DNA of 64,000 nt from Neolentinus lepideus HHB14362 ss-1 (Eukaryota; Basidiomycota; Agaricomycetes; Gloeophyllales; Gloeophyllaceae). Where the stretch lies: positions 1,288,996 to 1,352,995 of the forward strand of contig KV425551.1 in NCBI GenBank assembly GCA_001632425.1, given 5' to 3'. The position numbers and the translations under genes are program-made. Shown here one piece after another: positions 1 through 12,323 of this stretch (within the stretch, counting starts at the first letter, position 1; each line of letters begins with the position of its first letter). Below the pieces are notes generated by a model. It had not been told where the DNA came from. It saw only the letters and a list, made by a program, of their open reading frames with translations, and did no database searches.

Positions 1-166
1 TCTGTGGAATACTGGCAGCTGCAGAACGGTCAACGTTGGAACCAATGACGATGAGTTCCGACGGTGAGTGGCGAGGCTTCTTTGTGGGAACCCAAGACCA
101 CGTGGCAAGGTGTGATGGTTTCCTAAATATCAATAAATTCCTGCTGCTAATACATCTTCGAGGCAG

Positions 167-1282
167 ATGCTGGGTTCTTGGTTCGCAGCAAAGGCGCGGA
201 AAGAAGGTGATACTGAGGACAGCACCAGTGTGTCGCCTTCAGTGCGAAGGCGGCTATCCGTGTCACACCGAGACGGTGAAGACACGTCTCGCGTTACCCC
301 TGCCGTGCTGTCGAATCCCCACGATTCCATACTCGCAGACTTGACGACTCGAGGTCGAGATCCTACGCCCTCTGTGAAATCCAGTGCAGGTGTACAGCAA
401 GGGTCACCGGTACAGCATGGACAGCAAGAGCAAGATCCTTCCAGCGTGTCCCCTGCTTTGACAGTGCCCATACCTGTCCCTGAAACCATATATGATCCCT
501 TCACTGGTGCAGCTTTGGGAACGATACATGCTCCGGAGAGCACGGTTCTGGAAGACCCCGAGGCTACCCGAGATCAGCTGTGGTCTCATCTTTCGCAAAT
601 CCGAGAATTGCAAAGTGATATCGCCGCAATGCACGTAGCGATGGAGAAGATCGGGCAGCCTGATGGCAAGCGGAACCGCAAGGGGAAGGCCGAAAGGATT
701 GCGACTGCTGCTTCACGACTTCGAGAACGAGAATCTGTGTGGGACACTGAGGGCGAAGGCGAAACGGAGCCCGAGCTCGACACGGATAAGGAAAAGAAGA
801 AAGCTAAAGACGAAGAATTTGATAGGCTAGCTGATAGGTTTACCGGGCGCAAAGAAGCCATTAACGAGATCATGAATAAGGTACCTAACATCATTGTCTC
901 TTCCGGTCCTGAGTATGACACTTGCAACTCTCTTTAGCTCGACAAGCTATCACAAGCCGTGACGGAGTTCCACGCGCTAAGAGAACCCAGCATTGACTTC
1001 TCAGCGTCCCATACAAATACTGCGACCACCGATCCTACGCCGACCACGTCGCCTGTCGCACACTCGGCCACAGGAGCGGCTAGTCCTCCATCTGTACCTG
1101 TTGATCTCACCGAGGACATCTTCTCAACTTCGAAACCCCCAACTCGGTCAGATGATTGTCCTTCTAATGCAGCTCCATCCAGTCACACAGATATGAGTAG
1201 TCAGCTCGGCATCGAGACCAAGCCTGCAAAGCTACCCCTTCCCATACTCCTTACTCAGCTCGGGGATGATCATCCTGTTTGA
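167..1282 (+). CDS. Coiled-coil protein of unknown function
   Basis: Two exons (167-880 and 938-1282) joined across a 57-nt GT-AG intron give 352 residues. The first 110 residues are low-complexity and rich in Ser, Thr and Pro. A short ordered motif follows (PETIYDPFTGAALG, around residue 108). Next comes a heptad-rich helical stretch, about residues 130-160, then a very charged Lys/Glu region to about 240, and a disordered Ser/Pro tail. No catalytic motif is visible and I do not recognise the family. A scaffold or adaptor role would fit, but that is a guess. The start at ATG 167 sits directly after a possible splice acceptor (gaggcag), with a good donor (gtgagt) at 64. An upstream exon outside or at the edge of the window is therefore possible and the N-terminus is uncertain. 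Confidence 0.5.
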
Positions 1283-1769
1283 TTGGAAAGCCCCGCCTCC
1301 ATGGAGAGTTGCCGAAGATCAACGCATGACCAGCGATGATATATCAGATGTATCAATCTGCAAGCTGTGCAAGCTGTGTCGGCCAGCAAGGATCTTGTTT
1401 CAGGCACCTAGCTGCCGCGACACACCATATTTTGTCATTCGATGCATGGAGAACTCACGGGAAGAGGGCGATTATGTGAGTGAGGGTGAGAGACCGTAGT
1501 TCGTCGAGGAGGACATGGAAGAGGGTCGTGGAAATACGATGCTGTCGGAATATGTCCGGACCATTTAGGCAATCGTTTTTCTAGTGGCATAGGTCGGTAC
1601 TACTGTGTTGACAGTTCGACATTAAGCTCAGGAGCTCTGCAATTGCTTCCGACGCACGAGATGTAGGCGCCTATATAATATGTATAGTATACTATGCTCA
1701 GATTCGTAACGCAACATGTCTACATCAACTGATGAACGTTAACAGCCATTGCTGCCGTTTTCCCCATCA
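1283..1769. other. Intergenic region upstream of kinase K1
   Basis: No coding segment is convincing here. A TATA-like AT-rich patch lies near 1672-1692, about 80-100 bases before the K1 start codon, and is a plausible core promoter for K1. Confidence 0.4.
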
Positions 1770-3959
1770 ATGCCTCCAATACCCCAGCTGCCGCAAGCTG
1801 TCGTCGATGAACTCATCCGACGCATAGATGGTGCGTCCTTTCGGACTATCTGATCATTCACCCATTTGACCTTGATAATCACATAGGACTTGAGGACCTC
1901 CAATCGCGGGCGCGGGATGAAGGGGACATTGTAGCTGCGCTTGAACCCTTAATTGGTGTAGATGCTCCCGAGACGCCTTACACGCTCGAAATAATCATTG
2001 CACTTCCAACCAATGCGATCCGCAAATTTCTAGACATATTACAAGGAGTGTGTCATCCTATATCCGTTCCAATTGACTTTCTTACCTCATACATGTACGT
2101 CCTTCGTTTTCTGCAGGTAGTTGACCGAGAGCTGCCAAGCATTTTCCGCAGAAAATGTGAAACGACACTCCGCAGAGTGGCCCACAAATCGAGGATCATA
2201 CCTCCTTCTCTCATGGTGGAGGGATTAACATGGTCAGGTGATCAACCAGTGACGGGTGGTGGTTATGCGGACATCTACAAGGGCAATCTCAACGGGCAGC
2301 AGGTGGCTCTCAAGGTTTTCAGAGAATTTCAAGTTCAGGATGAAGAGAAGAGGACACGACTCCGGAAAGTACGTCAGCCTAGCTGCGGCCAGAAATTGGA
2401 GGACTTACAGATCAGTATCAGGAGTTCAATCGTGAGGCGATTATTTGGAGACAGCTCCGGCGTCCGAATGTATTCCCCTTCCTCGGTACAAATGATAAGC
2501 TCTTCGGATGCCCTTGCATGGTCTCGCCCTGGAGCAATCATGGAAATGTCACAGAGTTCCTGTGCCAGAACGAACATGATCGATTTGCTCTGGTGTGTCA
2601 GACTTACTTCACGGGTGTATTCGACTAAGTCTATGATCCCCGAATAGATGATTCAAGTCGCAGCAGGGCTATCTTATTTGCACAGTTATCAGCCGCCTCT
2701 CGTCCACGGTGATTTGAAAGGCGTATGTCTATTTTGTACCTTACGCTTTCTGAGCTTAATGTCATTATATGCACTCAGGCGAATATACTTATCAACGAGA
2801 ACCTCGAAGCCTGCTTGACGGATTTTGGAATCAGCAACTTTGTTGAATCCCACACTCTCACCACGGCAACTTCCAATGCACGTGGGACTCTCAGGTGGAT
2901 GGCCCCGGAAAATTTCAGTGCTGAAAAGGGGGAACTGCACGGAGCACAGCTGCGGATATATACAGCTTCGGATGCGTCTGCCTCGAGATCAGTTTGAATA
3001 GCTTCCCATGACATTTGCGACTACTAATGTATACCCCTTTTGCATAGATTGCGACCGGGAAACATATATGGGCGGAGTATCCTAACGAGGTCGTCATAAT
3101 TCAGAAGATCTTGTCCGGAAAGCATCCAACTCGACCTTCTCAGGATGTTATTTCGAATGAAGTATGGTCTATCATTATATCTTGCTGGGAGCATAAGGCG
3201 CAAGACCGACCACCTATCGGCGATATAATCAAACGTCTCTCTGACCTCTGGTCATCCAACACCACAACTCTTCAAGTAACTCCTCGGGTTCAGCCGATGG
3301 TCCTGCCTATGGTCGACTCGCGAGATATCCCCTCGAATATGTCGGACGCTTACACTTCTGATACCCGAATCCTTGAAGAATTTAGAGATTCGCCGCTAAC
3401 GAGGAACCCCAGCACCCTTGAGTACGACATGTCTATGCGACTAGGGACTCTGGGCGATCTATACATTGATAAATACACGAACCTCAAGGACGGAGTTTAC
3501 ATGACGAACGCCATCGGTCACTACTGGGCAGCTATCAATACATATTCGGGTGCAGGTATATTGCGACCTGATTGGCATTATCGACTTGCATGCGCCTACA
3601 AGCTGCAGAATGGACGATCACACCAACATGTCGACCTGCGCAGGGCTATCAAGTATGCCGAAGTCGCGGTCAAGTCCAACGGCGAGCGGTTATACCGGCA
3701 CTTGTGGACACTGGGAGACTTATATCGAACGCAGTACGACGTGCAGGGGAATATTGCTGACCTAGATGCATCTTTGAAGTACCATCAGGAAGCGTTAGTC
3801 CATGTGCCGGATGATTATGCTCATTCTTCCATGCTGCGGCAGATAATTGAGCCGACTCTTCAGACACGATATCATGAGTTGCATGATCCTGCAGATCTTG
3901 CTGCTGCAGCGACGCACCGGAGGGCGGCGGAATCGCGATCACGTTTGCGGACGCGATGA
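1770..3959 (+). pseudogene. Kinase K1: TKL-like kinase with TPR-like tail, disrupted
   Basis: Exons 1770-1830, 1887-2047, 2117-2368, 2416-2592, 2648-2722, 2779-2987 and 3048-3959 reproduce the exon plan of the three downstream kinases. Kinase motifs: glycine loop GGGYADIYKG, Lys 140 in VALK, HGDLKG (Asp 239), DFG, and an APE-like MAPE. The tail of about 240 residues holds degenerate TPR-like helices (RLGTLGDLY, HLWTLGDLYRTQY, ALVHVPDDYA), as in basidiomycete TPR proteins. Two lesions are seen. The exon with DFG is 209 nt long, against 210 nt in K4, so the frame is lost just before ADIYSFG. The expected donor after the CLE codons at 2987 reads ATCAGT rather than GTxxGT, while the acceptor at 3047 is intact. 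Either the gene is decaying or the assembly has errors. If intact it would be a cytosolic signalling kinase; its substrate is unknown. Confidence 0.7.
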
Positions 3960-4077
3960 TAGTGGGAGTATGTTTTTTAATATCACACTACGTGATCATT
4001 ATAATGCATTCCAGAAAATGCTCGCTCCAGGCATCACGGTCATTCACAATTGTCAGGGATTCTTCGCCATAAAATCA

Positions 4078-5698
4078 TTAGCATGTAGGCGAATGAGCCG
4101 CATATTGAGACATAACAGGGCCCGTAGGTGACTGGAGCTCGTGCTCATCCTCCATCCGGACTTCTCCGATGTCCACAATCAGTTCGCCTGTGTGTGCGCC
4201 CCTTGTCCAGTTCACCCGGCTCAACTCCAGATGACTAAGGAGCCACTCGGGATCCGTCCCAAGGGAGGTGGAAAAGGATCGAAGACTGAGCATTAAGCGT
4301 GACATCGCGATTGACATAATGACAGGCACGAAGCTACAAGTGAAATTCGTAAACGTGGAGGGTCCTAGGGCAAGCTGCTTACTTGGAATACACGCCTCTC
4401 AACATAGTCTGTTTCACAGGTAGTGAATCCGAGAGTTCTGCGCTAACAAGGACGAGACACCTACCAGATTGGATCCGAAACCTCCTACAGCGTTGACGAT
4501 GATGGAACCTAATTAAGATTGCAGTCGAAACCAGAGGAACAGCAACTAAGAAGCTACTTTCTGCTTACCGAAGAGAACCACCGAAAAACCAGCTCCCCTG
4601 TAGAGTGACTATTAAGTATGCGCGATGTGTCTGCCGCTGACTGGAACCCACTCTAACAGTATCCTCTCCCTAACAGCTTTTTCCTCGCCCCAAGATGACC
4701 ACTGACGAAACGTTCGTGCAGCGGATATGAGATACAGAATGGCGTGTATAATAGCAATCGGTAGCCACACCCTCTGCTGCACAACAGTAGCGATGAGGAG
4801 GTCTATCCAGGCAGGAGATGGTGCTGTGTTGAAGGCTGCCGCTGGATAGACGACGGCAAGTAGTTCGGCGACAAGGAAAGCCGCGAAATTCAGTACCAGT
4901 GCCCATCTGAGAGGCTTACAAGAGGAGATTAAGTACCACAGACGAAGGGTATGCATGGCTGCGTGCACAGTTTGATATTAGTTAACCATAGGAAAATACG
5001 GCAGATGGACTCGCCCTGAATTATGATGAGCATAAATCCTGTCAGGAGGATCATAGCTTCCCATCTGTCCAAGGGTGCTTAGTGCAGCGATGCAGGATGG
5101 AGGATCACAGGCATCTCACATCTGAACAATCTCCAATTAACTATCACTGTCAAGTATGTATAAAAGCGGAAACACACAGGTGGGGATATGCTACGAGTCT
5201 TCAGGACTGTGCAAAGATGATAAATGATTCTATCACCATTCGAGAATAGAGGAACATGCATACCGTATATCTCGGTCCTGTGGTAGTGTGTGAGAGCTTT
5301 AGATAAAAGAGTAGTTCAAAAAGGCAAGAAACTTGCAGAACGATGGTCAGCGCCAAGTAACGATTCTAGACGTACAAGAACGTATGAGAAGCTGTACAGA
5401 TTAGCAACTGCACGGAAGAACTAACCATGAAGAACATAATCCGTGAAGGGCTCCACTTGGTCCCGCCTTTCCAGAAGTAACGTATCTACAGTATGGTCTC
5501 GTTAGACATGACACGACCATACGGACTTGAAGCATATACCTCCGCCCCAAGGGTTATGCAATAATCCCACATGACCACAGTGACCCCCGACGCTGCTAAG
5601 TATTGCGCTGTGGAATCCTGGAAGAAAGGGATCGAGAGAAACTCTGCCATGAGGGGCCAGAAGGTAGGCTGGGGCAGCCAGGCAGTGACAATGTGCAT
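4078..5698 (-). CDS. DUF6533-family multi-pass membrane protein
   Basis: Read on the minus strand from ATG at 5698. Exon 1 (5698-5540) encodes the DUF6533 signature (QYLAASGVTVVMWDYCITLGAE). Exon 2 (5485-5426) gives IRYFWKGGTKW and exon 3 (5365-5333) NRYLALTIVLQ. Borders between 5.0 and 5.33 kb are uncertain. Later exons add hydrophobic helices (WEAMILLTGFMLIIIQ; LVLNFAAFLVAELLAVV; FSVVLFGSIIVNAVGGFG) and a hydrophilic cytosolic tail ending at 4078. One intron, 5014-4959, has a GC donor (G|gcgagt) and AG acceptor. Loss of that intron would break the LRLWYL helix, so the call is well supported. The family is abundant in mushrooms, seven-helix in layout and of unknown function; a receptor-like role is only suggested. 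It sits between K1 and VTA1 on the opposite strand. Confidence 0.72.
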
Positions 5699-7017
5699 AG
5701 TAATATGAAGGAACCTTAATGATGATATTTGGCACGCCGGGTTCTAACGATCACTGATGAATTATCACAATGATGAAGACCTCCATTCGGGTGGACTTGA
5801 TAGTCACCGAGCGGAAGTGATGCGTGATTCGCTTGATTTGTGAGAACCCCGGATTCGACAAAGTAAAGTCAAAGCAGCACTTGCGTGATCACTGTACAAT
5901 TCTTGTTCTGCAGGGAGTCGTGACCGAAGGCTACGTTGAGTGACGGGTAAGTGTGAAACCGTGATATGTATAGATAAGGTTCGCTCACAGGTGATGATCG
6001 TGGATGGAGGCGAAGCAGATGATTGTGATGCGTCACAGGTGTCAAGTGGTAAGCCATGGAAAGACCGCAAGCCCCACGACTTGATGCTCAAATACTATTG
6101 GGGATAGGAGCGGAGCGCTGATAGCTTGTGTGCGTATCACGACAATCGAATCAGACTTCAGAGTAATTCATCGCGGTTGACACTGTCTCGACCGGTAGAG
6201 ATTCTGATTATGCAGACTATCAGCGCGCAAGATTAGTATCAAACCAGCGTGAGGAATCAAGCACCTCGATTGCGCCCTATGATGCCGGCATCCATCTTAC
6301 AGCAGCAACATATGGTTCTGAAACGCAACCTTGTTTGTGCAGAGTGCTGCCACCCATGCAATGTCTATTTCCGTGACGAGAACGGAGAAACCAGTACAGA
6401 CGTCAGTCATTCATGAGCGCAATGTATACACGGCCACACCTCATCGTTTATCTGCTATCTGGCTGCGCATGATGCCCTTGACCCTTGAGCTGCGCATCTG
6501 GACCAGAGCCCAGCGCACTAAGATAGAGAAGGCAAGGCTTCAAGACCCAGAACGGGTTGCTTGACATATAGTTAATCAGAATGAAGTACGAACCCAAGCT
6601 GGCAGAGAACGGCGACGTGGATTTAGGAATGAATGAATTACCAACTCACGACGCGCTCTCGGGATCAATATTCAATGTGGCTAGCACGGTGCAGTTATTT
6701 GAGAGCGCGAAAGGAGCACCTTGGTTCCCCAGATACAGAGGATATTCGGCTGCACCTCGGTCGGACGCGAATGAGGAAGATAGCCTATTGATCCTTCCGC
6801 GGAGGCTGCTTGGCTCGTGTGTCGGGGATCGCATGATGTCAGTATCACAACATAGCAAAGTTTCAACGACACGAATATCGGTGTATACTGTATACTGGCA
6901 AGCAGGGAAGAGTGCGTTGAGCAGAAGGTCCACGTGGACTGCACAGCCCCTAGGGCCTATGGACGACAACTCCCTCTACCGACGCCGCTATCGTCTGAAA
7001 TCTTCCATACCGTGTCT

Positions 7018-7036
7018 TCCATCCATCCATCCATCC
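7018..7036. repeat. CCAT microsatellite
   Basis: Four to five tandem copies of the tetranucleotide CCAT upstream of VTA1. It is short and has no evident function. Confidence 0.7.
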
Positions 7037-7309
7037 CCTGTTTTCTCTCCAAAATTGCCGTGAAAGGCGCGCGTGAGTCACTGCGCGATCTGATAGTTCG
7101 CGGCTACGGCATTACACCTTGTACCCACATCTGCTTGTGTTTCTGCTTTTGGACCGAGGATCTCCAACAGAAGCTAAGCACCCACAACACGTTGCTGCAA
7201 CGCGCTCGGTCCTATTCTACAACACAAAACACTAGTGACGCCATCTGCGCTAGTAGCGGAGGTCGACCATACTCCGCTGCGGAGCTCTGTCAGAAGGGTT
7301 GTATTCACG

Positions 7310-7511
7310 TATAAAACTGCTTCGTTCTGGGAGGAGTAAGCTCGTGTTCGTTCTTTTTCTTCGGTCCCCGAGCTCGTCTCGATCTGACGTCGCAGCTCTT
7401 GCCTCTTCGGTTTTCATTTCACTCTAGCCGAGCTCACGCGCCTCCCTTTATCTTCGGTTCCTACCTTCCTACCTCGCCCTCCAGCCTCTTCTTTCTCCAC
7501 CAAACTCTATC
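7310..7511 (+). promoter_or_regulatory. VTA1 core promoter and pyrimidine-rich leader
   Basis: TATAAA at 7310-7315 is followed by a C/T-rich stretch at about 7335-7510 that runs to the ATG. TATA plus a pyrimidine-rich leader is a common arrangement in basidiomycete promoters. The transcription start was not determined. Confidence 0.45.
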
Positions 7512-9219
7512 ATGTCCGCCAGCTCTTACCTCGGTCTCGTACCTGTCCCTGCAGAGCTTAAATCCATCGCTTCTTACATCCAGCGCGCTGATGAGCTCAC
7601 CTCTCGGGATCCCATTATGTCCTACTGGTGCGCCTATGCTGCGGCGCAAACAGGGATCTCCCTCAAGTCCAAGGCAACTCCCGCTCGTACCTATCTCTTC
7701 TCTCTTCTGTCCCTTCTTGAGCGCATGAAGTCGGACGTTGTCAGTACCCTAGGAAAGTCAGGTGGCGCGGATGCGGTGGAGGACGAGGCCGCGAGTGCAG
7801 CCTATGTGGAGAACTTTGCATTGAGAGTTTTTGAAAGCGCAGACTCCGAGGATCGGAAAGGCCAGGCGACCAGGGCTACGGCTAAGAAATTCCTAGCTGC
7901 TGCCAATTTCCTTGAAATGCTCAAGATTTTTGACAAAAATGTCATTCCTGATTCTGTGCGTTCGCCCTTCGATCCACCCATTTGTCTGTATATGACCGTG
8001 CCACTGATCCTTAACTTGACGATTACAGCACGATGAGAAAATTCGTTATGCAAAATGGAAAGCCGCGGATATTGCCAAGGCCTTCCGGGAAGGCCGCAAG
8101 CCCACCCCAGGGCCTGCAGACTCCAAGTCATCCGAAGTCGAAGTTGAAGTCGAGGCTACGTCCCCCTCGCTCCCGCCATTCTCTCCTAGTACGACTCAAA
8201 CGGCCCCGTCCACCTCCACAAGCCCGAAACTCTCAGCTTCTTCTCCACCACGTTCGCCGAAGTCTGTTTCTCCAACGTCGCCTTCACGTACGCCGCGCAA
8301 GACGCCTTCGCCGAAGATCAACTCCCGAGACATTCAACGCGCGAACGCCATCTCTCCTCTAACCGAGCCATCTACGTATTCTTACCCGGTTCCGCATAGC
8401 TACATCCCGAAGCACCTGCACGAGACCAGGCCGGGCAGTCCGGCATGGAGTACTGTAGCGACGCCGGGGAGTGACTTGACTGTAAGGTGGGATCCGAGCG
8501 CGAAGTCTACGCTATCCGCACCTCCCCAGCCCCAGGGCTCCGGTGACCTGGCAAAGTCGGAGCTGGGCGACAACGCCGCTTACCCCAGTGAAACTATAGG
8601 AGTAGACGGGCAGTCGAATTTGTTGGGTGGACAGCCTTCCTCCTCCCCTGCTCCGACCACGCCGCCCACACCGAAGAAGGTGCACTTTACGCCATCGATT
8701 ACGGGCGGACTGACTGAAAGCGATGTGGGAAGCACGCTTTATAATCTTGATGAGCAGCAAGCGACTGCTACGGGACTCGCGGTACCCCCTCCGGGAGTGG
8801 TTGCTGGAGAATCCACAATTCCCGCCGCTGCAGTCGATGGCATCCCGCTCCCACCCGAGTTTCCACCGAAGAATGTTGTCCCCACCCAGTCTTCTCCCAC
8901 CTCTCCTTCCCATCACATACCTGTCTCACCTTCTCGGGCGCATCCGCCTGTACCACCGCCACCGATTCTGCCCTCTGCTCGCCCGATACTTCCTATTTCC
9001 CCATCGCAGCTCCCAACGGTGACTGCGAGATTCCCTGCTCCACCGCCGCCAGTTCTACCATCTGCGCCTTCTCAGCCGGACCCGGTAGATCTGAGTCCTG
9101 CTGCGATAACTCAAACGCAGAAGCACTGTCGGTATGCAATTTCTGCTCTGGACTATGAGGATGTGGAGACAGCAAAAAAGGAGTTGAAGATTGCGTTGGG
9201 AATGCTGGGCGGGCTGTGA
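7512..9219 (+). CDS. VTA1: Vta1/LIP5, regulator of the ESCRT ATPase Vps4
   Basis: Exons 7512-7955 and 8029-9219 give 544 residues. The N-terminal 165 residues form the Vta1/LIP5 helical domain (ELKSIASYIQRADEL near the start, IMSYWCAYAAAQ, then ATAKKFLAAANFLEMLKIF). In the family this part binds ESCRT-III-type proteins with two MIT-like modules. Residues about 170-490 are a long Ser/Pro-rich linker with polyproline runs. The last 45 residues match the conserved C-terminal dimer and Vps4-binding segment (QKHCRYAISALDYEDVETA, then KKELKIALGML). In yeast and animals Vta1 stimulates Vps4 to disassemble ESCRT-III in multivesicular-body sorting, on the cytosolic face of endosomes. The linker is longer than in yeast Vta1, as is usual in basidiomycetes. 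It is a housekeeping gene lying between K1 and K2. Confidence 0.93.
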
Positions 9220-10636
9220 GCGCTTGAGCTGATGGCTCGGCGGACTTCCGACTTTCGAGGGCCCAAGTTGAGTTCCACAGGGGAGGATTCCTTGGGTCCA
9301 ACTAGTCGACACCCGAGTCGAGCTCTCCTGGGGAAAGTTCCTCGGGGTTTCCTGTACTATTCGAACGCATTGTGAAGAGGAAGGTGGGCTCGAGCCACTA
9401 CGAGTCAAGTCTTCATTTGCGAAGATTCATCGTTCGCCTTTGATCTTTCCTTGCGGTTGGTGCACTTTCCATGTCAGTTTGACATGCTTGATGGGCACTG
9501 ACAGGTTCGCTGGTCAATTCGAGGCTATGTGACACGAGCACTCTCGCCGCTCCCTCTGAGTTATTGGCTGACGTCGCTGAGGATGTCCGATGATCTTTGA
9601 GAGGTCCTCGGTCCTGGCGCAAACAGCCCCTCCCTCAACCCAGATCGCACGTATTCTGGCCGGTTCTCTTTGCTGCTCCAGGAGCGGGCTCTTCTAGGAT
9701 GACGATCGATAACCTGTGGATGCTCGCTCACCATCTTCCCCGCTGTTCGTCCATGTTTCTCGTTTCTCACAACGCTGTAAGTACACTGCTAGGCTTACCT
9801 TGGGACCGATCCGACATTGTCACAATTCCGCTCGAGGTGTATCTAGGCGTAACCTTAAGTACATATGCATACTACATTATTCTTGTTTATTAGCTCCGAT
9901 CTGTCCTGGATTTCTGGATTTGTGTGTCGTGCATATTGCCCACACATAGTGCACTGGCAGCGCCTTTCCAGAGCTGCCACGCCTGTGTCGATCGTGCTTG
10001 TCTGAGTTGTAATTCCAATATGTGCAGTTTGAGAGAGCACATACTACCCCATAATATATCGTATTAAATGACACTCACAGTACTGCCAGACTGCAGTTCC
10101 TTTTCCCTTTTTCGAAGTCTATAAATTCTCCAGATCTTTGCCTGTGCTTAGAACAGTGCGCAAACCATTTCGAGTTGGACCACGTCGACGTTTACTAAGG
10201 CCCGTCTTCGAAGGAAGCTACACAGGCACCGATCATCATCGATATCGATCAAGTCTTCTCAGGACTAGATGCGGGCAAGTTCTGAATATTGAATATTGAA
10301 TCAATGGCTACTATTATCTTTATGCTAGGGAGACTTTATCCTTCACATTTGGCGCTCAAGGGAACTAAGGCAGCAGACCATCCCCCATATGTATCGTGGT
10401 GCTGCGATGCGCCCATGCCGGCAACGATGGGCCTTGCTGTGAAGTCAAATGCTCAAGATTACGAAGGCTCTCGACACACTGCTTGTTCTCGACCATAGTA
10501 GTGACTGTACTGATAGGACGTCCTCTCCCTGTGCCTGGGTACGCTGCCCCTGGAAGATTAGAAAAAGAGTAATCGACAGGTAACCTGCAGTACATTATCG
10601 CATGGTGAAGAGACGCTAACTTCACTTCAACGGCAG
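9220..10636. other. Intergenic region between VTA1 and kinase K2
   Basis: This stretch holds the 3' region of VTA1 and the promoter of K2. Scattered open frames under 100 codons have no recognisable content. A small direct repeat of GAATATT occurs near 10283-10300. Nothing else can be supported. Confidence 0.5.
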
Positions 10637-12323
10637 ATGTATTCTCAAAGTGTTGATCTGGACCTCGTCGCTCAGCATTTGCAAGGCTTGCACGATTCTT
10701 CTACAATCGCGGCCAGTGTCGTTCGTCTTCCGGGACATGTGACAGGAGAACTTCTGGATAGACTGCAGAGGGTTAGTGCCTCTGAACGTCAGAATTCTCT
10801 CATTTAAATGTATCATGTCGAGCTTGAGCAGTTGGTCGATGACGAGCCGGATGATAAGTAGTCCTCAGCGTGCGAAATGGGAGACAAGTCTCAGGCGGAT
10901 AACACATAGGTCGCAAGTGTTGCCACCAGCACTGTTTTTGGACGCTGTTCGGACGACAGAACACTTTCCTGTAGCAGGTGGCGGACATTCTGATATTTTT
11001 CGAGGAGTCATGGACGGACAACCTGTCGCCCTCAAGGTTCTGAGGACATTTCAACCATATGATAGCTTTGCTAGAGAACAATTACAGAAGGTATGCAGTG
11101 AAGCACTGCCATTCACACTGTTATTGAATAATTGCCACCATAGACGTTCTATCGCGAAGCTGTACTTTGGGGGCAGCTGCGCCATCCTAACATATATCCA
11201 TTTTTAGGCGTTTGCAAACATCTATTCGAGAAGAGACCATGCATGGTTTCGCCGTGGAGCTATTATGGCAATATCACTGAGTTCTTGGAGAAGCATACTG
11301 ATCATGATCGTCTCTCGCTGGTACGCAATGTCCTATCAAATGAGCCATGGGCAGAGATTTAGCGATCTTTGATTCTATAGCTCCTCGATGTGGCGACGGG
11401 CCTCACATATCTTCACGGTCATGATCGCAAACTTGTACACGGTGATTTGAAAGGAGTGAGCAGTTGCCTGTGCGACTAAAAAATTTTGTTTTACCATATT
11501 GTACATTATTCTAGGCCAATATCCTGATCAACAAGAGTTTGCGTGCATGCATCACCGATTTCGGTTTGAGTGATTTCGTCGAATCGTACACTATGACCTG
11601 CCCGTCATGTGTATTGAATGGATCCCTCCGGTGGATGCCGCCTGAGGCATTGGCTTACATGTTGGGTCACACGAGAAGTCTACCTATACGGAACCCTTCA
11701 GGGGACGTTTATAGTTTTGCATGTGTTTGCCTCGAGGTATGTCATAATTAATCCGGCTTTGCATCATCTCATTAATATACTAGATCTACACGGGTAAACC
11801 TCCATGGAGTGATCTCAAGAACGAATTTGCGGTAATATACGAAGTTGTGTCTGGTCGTAGACCAGCAGGTCCGGCCGAAGTTCCCAGTAAGATCTGGGCA
11901 CCCCTGATACAATCATGTTGGCATCAGGACCCCACGGCAAGACTCACGGCCGAGAATATCGTTTACATTCTCTGGGGTGTTCGTATAGCGGAACACTCGG
12001 CGGAGTTCTTCAAGTCCCGCGATATCGATCATGCCGAGAGTATCCTCAGCAAAGTGCCCGTGGAACACCGGTCCCGTCTCGTCAGCGCTCTGGCTTTCAA
12101 AGTTATATACGAAGAAGACTCTGATATTCAGCTGGTGGCCGAGTTATTTTCTCGCGTGGCCTCAAATAATATCTGTTCCGACGCAACCTTTTTTGGTGCT
12201 CTCGTGTCACCAAGCAGGTATTTGCAGGACTTTTATCGACGCGAGGCCGAAGCCGAAGCATGGGAGCGGATGCTGATTATGATGCAGAGTGCTGGACTAG
12301 TCAAGGATCATTGGTTGTACTGA
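10637..12323 (+). CDS. Kinase K2: TKL-like kinase with C-terminal MA3-like domain
   Basis: Six exons (10637-10771, 10869-11090, 11144-11320, 11381-11455, 11515-11736, 11784-12323) give an uninterrupted 456-residue protein. Residues 1-45 are a short helical N-terminus. The kinase domain spans about 75-345: glycine loop GGGHSDIFRG, Lys 101 in VALK, Glu 124, catalytic Asp 200 in HGDLKG, Asp 218 of DFG, and MPPE in place of APE. Residues about 349-450 (EFFKSRDIDHAESILSKVP, then LVAELFSRV and later AWERMLIMMQSAGL) follow the helix pattern of MA3 domains. In eIF4G and PDCD4 these bind the helicase eIF4A. The MA3 call rests on pattern matching by eye. If right, the kinase may act on or sense the translation initiation machinery in the cytosol. 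Exon sizes 177 and 75 nt are shared with K1 and K4. Confidence 0.8.

Larger units (their letters stand above)
5699..7511. other. Gene-poor region upstream of VTA1
   Basis: Open frames here (such as 6331-6564 and 6581-7063) have no recognisable domain, no conserved-looking composition and no credible exon partners. The right end holds a short CCAT repeat (about 7018-7036) and the VTA1 promoter. I see nothing else that I can name. Confidence 0.5.

Noticed and set aside
2988..3047. Alternative donor GTTTGA (2991) to rescue kinase K1
   Set aside because: Joining there reads out of the kinase frame (IATGKH is lost). It does not restore the protein.
6581..7063. 160-codon open frame upstream of VTA1
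   Set aside because: No family features, ends in a CCAT repeat and lies in the probable VTA1 promoter.
10772..10868. Apparent frameshift or stop early in kinase K2
   Set aside because: An acceptor at CTCAG (10868) gives a 97-nt intron and joins the exons in phase, leading straight into RAKWETSLRR, which matches the other kinases.
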